Positions 1-8,000 of a DNA stretch of 61,595 bases are shown piece after piece. The notes under the pieces were generated by a model. The model did no database searches and was not told the origin of the DNA. It was given only the letters and a program-made list of their open reading frames with translations. How positions within the stretch are numbered: position 1 is the first letter of the stretch; each line of letters starts with the position of its first letter. The translations under genes and the position numbers were made by a program. The stretch covers positions 1 to 61,595 of the forward strand of contig JAFGGQ010000148.1 in the NCBI GenBank assembly GCA_016930435.1, written 5' to 3'. Source of the DNA: a bacterium. Lineage in GTDB: Bacteria > UBP14 > UBA6098 > JAFGQG01.

Positions 1-2
1 AT

Positions 3-197
3 TTTAAGGGCCAGACCTTTAACCTGAACGAACAGGGGAATATCCATGGTAACCTGTCACTGCCGGCCCAACTTGTGGTTATTAAGGGCTCTGTGAAGGA
101 CAACATTACCGGTCAGTGCCAGACGCTGGTTATCCCTGAAGATTTTCAGGGGCATGTGAATCTCATTTACGGTTCGGTAACCTATACTAATTATTGA
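3..197 (+). CDS. C-terminal end of an unrecognised beta-strand-rich protein (partial)
   Basis: An open frame enters from the left edge and stops at TGA 195-197, giving 64 residues. The visible part alternates hydrophobic and polar residues with regularly spaced glycines (GNIHGNLSLPAQL, then VVIKGSVKDNI, then HVNLIYGSVTY). This looks like a short-rung beta-solenoid, loosely bactofilin-like, but it is too short to assign. The start lies outside the window. It converges on the 5'-nucleotidase gene, with about 100 bases between the two stops, and I see no convincing terminator there. The reading frame is well supported; the function is unknown. Confidence 0.55.
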   Translation, partial: FKGQTFNLNEQGNIHGNLSLPAQLVVIKGSVKDNITGQCQTLVIPEDFQGHVNLIYGSVTYTNY

Positions 198-301
198 GTT
201 CTGATAAGGTTCTGTTCTATGATGAGCCTGCTGGTTTGTCCGGAAGAAAAATCAAAAATCAGCATGGAAGTTATTTAAAAAAACTCCAAAATATGAGAGC
301 A

Positions 302-1918
302 TTAATCGGAGATGATCTTCCAACGGGGGCTTACTTCCGGTGAAAGCGGTGAGTGTTTTCGAAAATATTCGGTCAGGGCGTCCCGGATAGTAACATAGGT
401 GTGATTCATTATCTCGTGCGAGAATCCCTCCAGGTAGCGGAGGTTGTAGGCATCGATGAGGTAATCGGAAACGGCAAGGGTATAAATGATGTCATCTTTC
501 ATAGTCTGGCCTTCCACCTCCACTTTGACTATACTGGCTTCCTGATGGGCTTTTGGGTCGAAGAAGAGCTTGCCTCCGGAGATCAGCAATCCCTGGTGCT
601 TGGAGGCTACCCGGGAGAATATTTTCACCATCAGTGAACCTGGCGCGGCAACCACAACGATGGAATTATCAAAGGGCATGACGTTGAAGAGGTCCCGGAG
701 GGTGACCTCTCCACCCGGGATTTCAGCTCGAACACCGCCCAGGTTGGAAATAGCGAAGTCGGTACCCGCGTTTTCACGCATGGCATCACAGACCAGGTAT
801 CCCGCATAGTTGGAAGCGGCATCCCCTCGTGTAATGATTCCCGTGGTATAACCGACGACCTCGTCGAACCCGGCTTCAACCTCGCCCTGAAGGGTGTTCA
901 GAAGACTGTCTAAGACCGGGTCAGGCCAGAACTCCTCCTCAAAATAAGTTACTATTTCGCTTTGGTATTCGGGGAATTCATAACCTACGATGGCTTTGGC
1001 TTCGAAATCCACTTTCAGCATCAGGGTTCCAATGCTTCCTCCGTTGGCGTAGTTCTGAACGACAAGTGTATGCTTCTCGGGGTGCTCCCAGGGTTGGCGG
1101 TGACCGATATGAATATGACCCCCGATGATAAGGTCCACTCCCTCGGTAAAATGGGCGACTTCCACGGCATTCAAGCGTTTGTCGGTGGATTTTAACTCAC
1201 CCGCATCGATCTTCCGGAGCATCTCCCGGTAGGCTTCGTCGGGATCCCAGGGCAGTCCCAGGTGCGCCAGGAGGATCACTATTTCGGCGCCCTCTGCGCG
1301 AACCTTATCAATATATTTCTGAGCAGTTTCGGCCTCCGGGAGAAATTGAACATTGGCAACATTTTCGGAGAAGGTGGTGATCTCGGTCTCCGCAGTGGTC
1401 AATCCAATTATGGCCACTTTAACTCCAAAGAAATATTTTATGATATACGGCTTGACATAGCTTACCAATTCTTTGGTATCTTTGTCAATTATATTACAGG
1501 AGAGAAATGGAAAATGGGCTATCTGTGAGAGGGTTTTTAGGTTTTCCTCGCCTGCATCGAATTCATGATTGCCCACCGCCATGGCGTCGAACCCCATCTG
1601 GTTCATCAACCTGATCACTGCTTCGCCTTTTGAAAGGGAGCCGATAGGGGTTCCGGTGAAGCAATCGCCGGCATCCAGAAAAAGCAATCCGTCCCCTTTT
1701 TCCTTATACCTTTCCCGCAATCTTTTCAGGTATGTAAGCTGAGATGCGATACTCCCCATTTCAGGGGGAAAATCGGGGTTGATAAAGGTTGCCGGACGGC
1801 TGGTTACTCCGCCGTGCACATCGTTGGTATGAACGATGATTAACTTGCGGGTTTCATTGGCATCAACAAATACCGCAGTTATTAAAACCAGGAGTAAGAT
1901 TATCGCTACTTTTTTCAT
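302..1918 (-). CDS. Secreted 5'-nucleotidase / UshA-family metallophosphoesterase
   Basis: Probably a periplasmic enzyme that removes phosphate from nucleotides or related phosphodiesters with two metal ions. Residues 1-20 form a signal peptide (MKK, then a hydrophobic run to VDA). The metallophosphoesterase domain shows the family motifs in order: D33-x-H35 (HTNDVHGG), G84-D85 (LDAGDCF), G116-N-H-E119, H219 (LLAHLG) and G266-G-H-x-H270. The C-terminal 5_nucleotid_C domain is at about 350-500 (GIITRGDAASNYAGYL, ISNLGGVRAEIPGG, NVMPFDNSIVVV). The length of 538 is normal for UshA/CpdB relatives. The ATG has no good Shine-Dalgarno sequence. The gene is divergent from the 2896-residue gene across 144 bases. 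The family is secure; the substrate (nucleotides, UDP-sugars or cyclic nucleotides) cannot be told from sequence. Confidence 0.9.
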   Translation of the reverse strand: MKKVAIILLLVLITAVFVDANETRKLIIVHTNDVHGGVTSRPATFINPDFPPEMGSIASQLTYLKRLRERYKEKGDGLLFLDAGDCFTGTPIGSLSKGEAVIRLMNQMGFDAMAVGNHEFDAGEENLKTLSQIAHFPFLSCNIIDKDTKELVSYVKPYIIKYFFGVKVAIIGLTTAETEITTFSENVANVQFLPEAETAQKYIDKVRAEGAEIVILLAHLGLPWDPDEAYREMLRKIDAGELKSTDKRLNAVEVAHFTEGVDLIIGGHIHIGHRQPWEHPEKHTLVVQNYANGGSIGTLMLKVDFEAKAIVGYEFPEYQSEIVTYFEEEFWPDPVLDSLLNTLQGEVEAGFDEVVGYTTGIITRGDAASNYAGYLVCDAMRENAGTDFAISNLGGVRAEIPGGEVTLRDLFNVMPFDNSIVVVAAPGSLMVKIFSRVASKHQGLLISGGKLFFDPKAHQEASIVKVEVEGQTMKDDIIYTLAVSDYLIDAYNLRYLEGFSHEIMNHTYVTIRDALTEYFRKHSPLSPEVSPRWKIISD

Positions 1919-2062
1919 ATTTGGAACTTAATTAATGATAGTTAAAGGGTAAAGTCAAGTTTTTTTGAGAATGCGGTCTTTTGGTTACCCACAATAGACC
2001 TTGACTTTTATGAAATATAGTATTTATTAAATTATTGGTTAGAAATTAAAAGGGGATTAAAT

Positions 2063-5000
2063 GTGGGTAAAAAATTTCTATTAATAATGGTTATTGTAGG
2101 GTTTTGCGCAAATATTTGCCTGGCTGAACGCTGCAATATTCTAATCTACACCACGGGGGGGATGTATGCTGGCGACCGTTTTGATTCTCTAAAAGCTGTA
2201 CTCGAAGATATGGGCAATACGGTGCGATTAGAGGATCGCACTTCGATCTCCGATCTATCAAGTCTGTTACCGGGTGATTACTCCCAATGTTGGTTTATCA
2301 ACGGGGATACCAATCGCGCGGTTTCATTAAACACAGAGGAGCGAGATTCAATAATCCTGTTTGCCGAAAGCGGGGGTGGACTGGTTATTTTAGCGGATCA
2401 TGTATCTGGTTTAGCCTCTTATCATGCCGACGCTAATTTTATCTGTCAGGAATGGTTGCTTCAATTTAGCGGAAACCGTAATCACTCCTTTGGAGGAAGT
2501 CATACATGTAATCCTTATATACTGTTTTCAGACCACCCTATTTCTGAGTCGATCACAACATTATTCACCACAATCTCGGAAGCTGAAATACATTTCAGTG
2601 GATTGGATACAGATTGTCATCCTATAGCTATTTATGCTGAAGATACTTTACAATGCAGCTTTGAGATGGATGATGCTAAAATATTTTTGGATGGGTGTTT
2701 TGAAAGGTACCTGGATGAATTTATTCACGAGTGTGGGGGCGATAGTCTGGTCCGAAATATATCATGCTGGCTAGAACCTCATGGTTGTGGTTGTGAAGAA
2801 TTATATGTTTCTTCCATCGATTACCTCTGGTTCTGGGAGGAAACTGATTGCAACGATAGCAACATCGTCCATATCTGCTACCTTCTCAGCGGTGACACCA
2901 GCAATATTACGATCTCCCTGAGTAGTGATGGCGGTTTGACCTGGGAGGTTCCTTTATTCACTCTGCTGGATACCGTGGGTGACCTGGGAAGCGAAGTCGC
3001 TCCCGGGGAGCATTGTTTTCAATGGCTGATGAATGAAGACCTGCCGGATAGTGAAGGGATGAACTGGATGCTGGAGATTGCCACCGGTTATTCCCGGGGA
3101 TCCTGTTCGGATAGTGTACTCTATATCCTGGCTGATTCTTTTTACATAGGATACAGGGAGGGGCAGGATCTGGCGCATACGGATTCCACTATGCTGTTAG
3201 TGGCTAATCCCTATTCATCCATTATCTCAATCTATGAATTTTCGAAATGTACCAGTGCTCTGCTTCGCTCTGCGGAGATCCCGGTTGCCGCGTCATCTCC
3301 ACACCAGGGAATAACCTATGCTTTTGGTTTTATCTGGGTAACCGGTCATGACGGAGTAATCTATAAAGTTGACCATTCCACTTTAATGGTGGAAGGAAGA
3401 TATGCCCTGGACCGCTCAGGGTTGGCAGGTTCGCCTTATTATGAAGGTTTGACCTATGATGATAGTCTGCTTTATGTGATCGAGGATTGGAGCGCGGTCG
3501 GTGGGGCAAGTATGATCTTCGGCTTCGACCCTGATTCTGCTCTATCCTGTTCTGTCGCGTTACTGCCACGGGCTATAGACATTGATGTGCCAGATTATAA
3601 CTATGAAGGTTTTACTATGGCCGGGGGGGTGTTCTGGTGCACCTGTCCCGGTGATCATTCGATCAAGGGCATCGATCTGAGCGGCGCGGTGGTGGAAGAC
3701 TATCCGGCTCCGGGCCCCCTTACTAACGGAGCAGCCTGGGATGGCTGTTATCTTTTCCTCTCCGATCGGAACAGCCCCTGGGTTTTTATCTATGGAGACG
3801 GGGCAAGGTTATGGGAATGGTTGTGCCCATCCTCCTTAAGGGCTAATGCAAATCTGGATTCCCGGCCACCTGAAATCAACCTATTCTGTCCCGAGGGTAC
3901 ATTTGTAGAAGGAGATACGATCATATTCGATTGGTCGGTATCGGATTCCTTCTGGGTAAATGAGCCTTGCAGTCTGCATATCTATGGTTCTGGAAGGGAC
4001 CTTCATTTCGAAGTATCCGATACTTATTTTATCTGGGAGAGTTCGTTTGCCTGCTCCTCCTGCACGGTGGTTGTTGCCGCCCGGGATTCATTCTGCAACT
4101 GGGGATATGATAGTTGTGTAGTTATTATTGAACCTGCAGTTACAAGCCCTCGTATCGATTCTCTCTGGTTCTGGGAAGAAACGGAATGTGATGATACTAA
4201 CCGAGTACACATTTGTTATCATCTTAGTGGGGGTATTAGTGATGTTTATATAGAAGCAAGTACAAATGGGGGAATGACATGGGATGTTCCATTAGAAACC
4301 TTGGAAGATACAACAGGTGATATTGGATCAGATATACTTACTGGTTACCATTGTTTTACCTGGATTTTAAGTGAAGATCTGCCTAATTGGGAGGGGGAAT
4401 TATTACTTTCTATCTGCGCACCAATTGGAGATAGTATTGAATACTTTTATGATTTTGAAGATGGAACCTATAGCGATTTCGAAGAGTATGTTCCAGGAAG
4501 GTTTTTCGTAGTAGATGACGAAGCATATACAGGGTCTCTTTCTGTATATTGTGCTCATACAACTGGTGGTGATCATGATCGCATAATACACTTTGATCAC
4601 CGTTTTTCGAAAGGAAGAATAACCTGTTGGTTTAAGTGCATGGGCCCCAGTGCAGATGGTGATCTCTATATAAATTATGATACAAGTGCTATGTCAGGTT
4701 ACAGATGCAGCTATAGGCCCCGTTACACGGACGACCATGATTTTTTTGTAGCGTCTTTGGTGGATGGCCGACCAGATGAATATCTTCTATGGCATGATCC
4801 CATCCATGTGGACAGATACGAATGGTTCAAAGGGGAAATGGTTAGGGATGATGATTGGATATATATTAATGTTTATGATTCTTTCAATGTGCTAGTTGAT
4901 GAAGATTCGATAAGAGACTGTCGTTATTGTACTTATTGCCCTGGCCAGGCTACCGGTGTAGGGCTTTTTAATGGAGGCTATTTGGACGATGTTCTAATTA

Positions 5001-8000
5001 AATTTATCCCTTTGGATACTATAGGGATTTCTAACTACATTGATTCTTATCCACCAAGGGTATTCGTAAGATGCCCAGTTGAATCGATGAGCCCAGGAGA
5101 TACTGTAGAAATATCCTGGCATGTTGATGATCTCTTCTGGGCCAATGACCCTTGCAGTTTGCATATCTATGGTTCTGGAAGGGACCTTCATTTCGAAGTA
5201 TCCGATACTTATTTTATTTGGGAAAGTTCGTTTGCCTGCTCCTCCTGCACGGTGGTTGTTGCCGCCCGTGATTCCTTCTGCAACTGGGGATATGATAGCT
5301 GTGTAGTTATTATTGAACCTGCAGTTACAAGCCCTCGTATCGATTCTCTTTGGTTCTGGGAAGAAACGGAATGTGATAGGATCAATATTGTGAATATATG
5401 CTACATATTATCAGGAGACAGTGCTGATATTTCGTTTAGAATGAGTGCCGATTCCGGTTTGACCTGGTCAGTACCACTAGATAGTTTAATCAATATGGAG
5501 AATGACTTAGGGTGGGTTGATACCGGTGTACATTGCTTCGAATGGGTTATAAGCAGCGACCTGCCGGATACTGAAACTTGCAGATTTACTGTTGAAATTA
5601 TATCACGCTCCACTATGGTGGGTGAATTGTCCAACAGCAGCTTTGATGATTTTAGCGAGGGAGATACTACTTCAAATGTGAAAATAATGTCACCGGATCC
5701 TGATGGTACGGATGATGGCGCTTTATGGATACCTCCTGGAGAGGACACTATTAAGGTTCTTCAGATAGAGGCTGGTGGACCCTACTACACCCCATGTATC
5801 CCTGAAGCGATATACGCATACATGCTGGAGGGGGATCCACCACTGAGCATTAAGATATACCAGATCAACATATCTGCTTTTAATGCCTCCGCAGTTTCTC
5901 CATCGAGTATGCTTGAAGTGAGTTATGTCGATTACAGTGGTCTTTTAAGTCCTCCCGAATCGATCAGTCTAGCCAGTTTTGATCTGCTAATCTTTGGAAC
6001 CAGGGATTGCTACGGACACTATGATCTTACACTTTCCTCCGCTGATGCAGTAAGGTCGGTTGTGATTGGAGGTTCTGGATTAATGCTGACTCATGATACT
6101 GCTACTCCGCATGCGCCCTGTGGAGACCACAGTAATTTTTGCTCGTTGTATGATATAACCGGAATAACTTGTGATCCGGATATCCCCACAGACGATTGGG
6201 AGGGTTTTACCTCCGTTATACGAGTAGTCGAAACAGACCTTCCAATATTGAATACCCCTTTCGATATACCGGATACCTTCGATGTTATGCTGACCCATTG
6301 GTTGGGTCAAGGTGTTAGCGCTGGTTGGATTTTATACACGGGTCTTGATGCTCCTTATTCTGCTTTTGATAATGGTCTGTACTGGCAAGCTTATCACAAC
6401 CCTTTATACAATTCATTTTCCACCTTCTTCAGCTACGGGCATCGCCCTTTAGTGCCAGAAGAGTGGGAATCGAAAGCCATGATCAATTCCCTATTCTTTT
6501 CCCTGAACGGAGGAATTGGCACTGGGGTTTACAATAGTCCCGTCTATGAATATTGTGAGGGTACTTCAATTGATACCGTTGTATGGTCACTCACTGTTCC
6601 CCCTTGCGGCGGAGAATTGAATATTCAAATTGCCGTCGATACCTCGATCGGTATTACGGAATCCTGGACAGATTGGATACCGGTAATCACTGCAATCCAT
6701 GATCTCCCGGCTTTCGATCAATTACGCTATAGGGTAGGGATAACTGTCCAGCCGGGGTGTGAAAGCCCCATTTTGCACTGGATAAGGTTTAGGTTAACTG
6801 AACCTGATTATAGCAGTTACCATTATACTGGTTGTTTGGATTCCCGATCCCCCGAAGTTGTACTCCGGTGTCCCGAATCCCTATTTTTGGAAAGAGATAT
6901 GATCATATTCGATTGGTCGGTATCGGATTCCTTCTGGGTAAATGACCCTTGCAGTTTGCATATCTTTGGCTGTGGAACTGAACTTCACACCGAGGTTTCC
7001 GATACTTATTTTATTTGGGAAAGTTCGTTTGCCTGCTCCTCCTGTACGGTGGTTGTTGCCGCCCGGGATTCATTCTGCAACTGGGGGTACGATAGTTGTA
7101 TTATAAATATTGAAGCTTCGGTGCCCATAACCGCCTCTATCATTGAGCCTCTCCCAAACACCTGGACCAGTTGCGCAGACCAATTTATCGGTATCGTTTT
7201 GCATCCCGGCAGCATTATGGGTTGGATCTGTGAGGGAGAGACCTTGAACAGCCGTGGTGAATTGCCGGCAGCCCTGATCATTGGGACCTGGGATGGAGAT
7301 ACAACACCCTTTAGAGGGGAGATTTCTCCTTCACCGGGAGACAGCTATGGGGGCAGAACCTGGCTCACCCAGGAGGCCAATTACTGCACTACTTATTGTT
7401 ATTTTACTTGCGGGATCTCACCAGCAGCTGTCTGGCCGGAAGAGTATGCCACTGCCTATATGCATTTCTATATCTGCTCCCCGGATAACCGGGAAGCAGT
7501 CCTTTATATCGATGAGCACGATAATGCTCTTACTATCTGGCATAACGGAGATAGTATTTATTACTATGATCGGCAAAGGCTTTGTACAGAGGTCTCAGTT
7601 CATCTTGAAGCCTGCTGGAACCGGTTTCTTTTCAAGGTTTACAATACTACCATGACTACTTCCGCTGCCTGGAATGTTACCTGGGCTTTCTGGGATTCCA
7701 CCGGAAGTCCCATGACCGACCTGAGATATATTCTGGAAGTACCGGATACTTCCTATAGATCTCACTGCCCCATTGATCCGGGGAGTATCGATCTTACGCT
7801 GAATGGAGAACACTTTTCTGTTGGGGATGGTTATTTAGACCTGGTCGAGGATACGATACTTAGTTGGATACCAATGATTCCAGATTTTTTTGAAGATGGT
7901 GATACTGTGGAGGCGTGCTTGCTTTATGCCGGGGATTCCTGCGGTGGAACCTTAGAGGCCCCATTATGCTGGAATTTCTGGGTAGATCTCAGCGCGCCCC

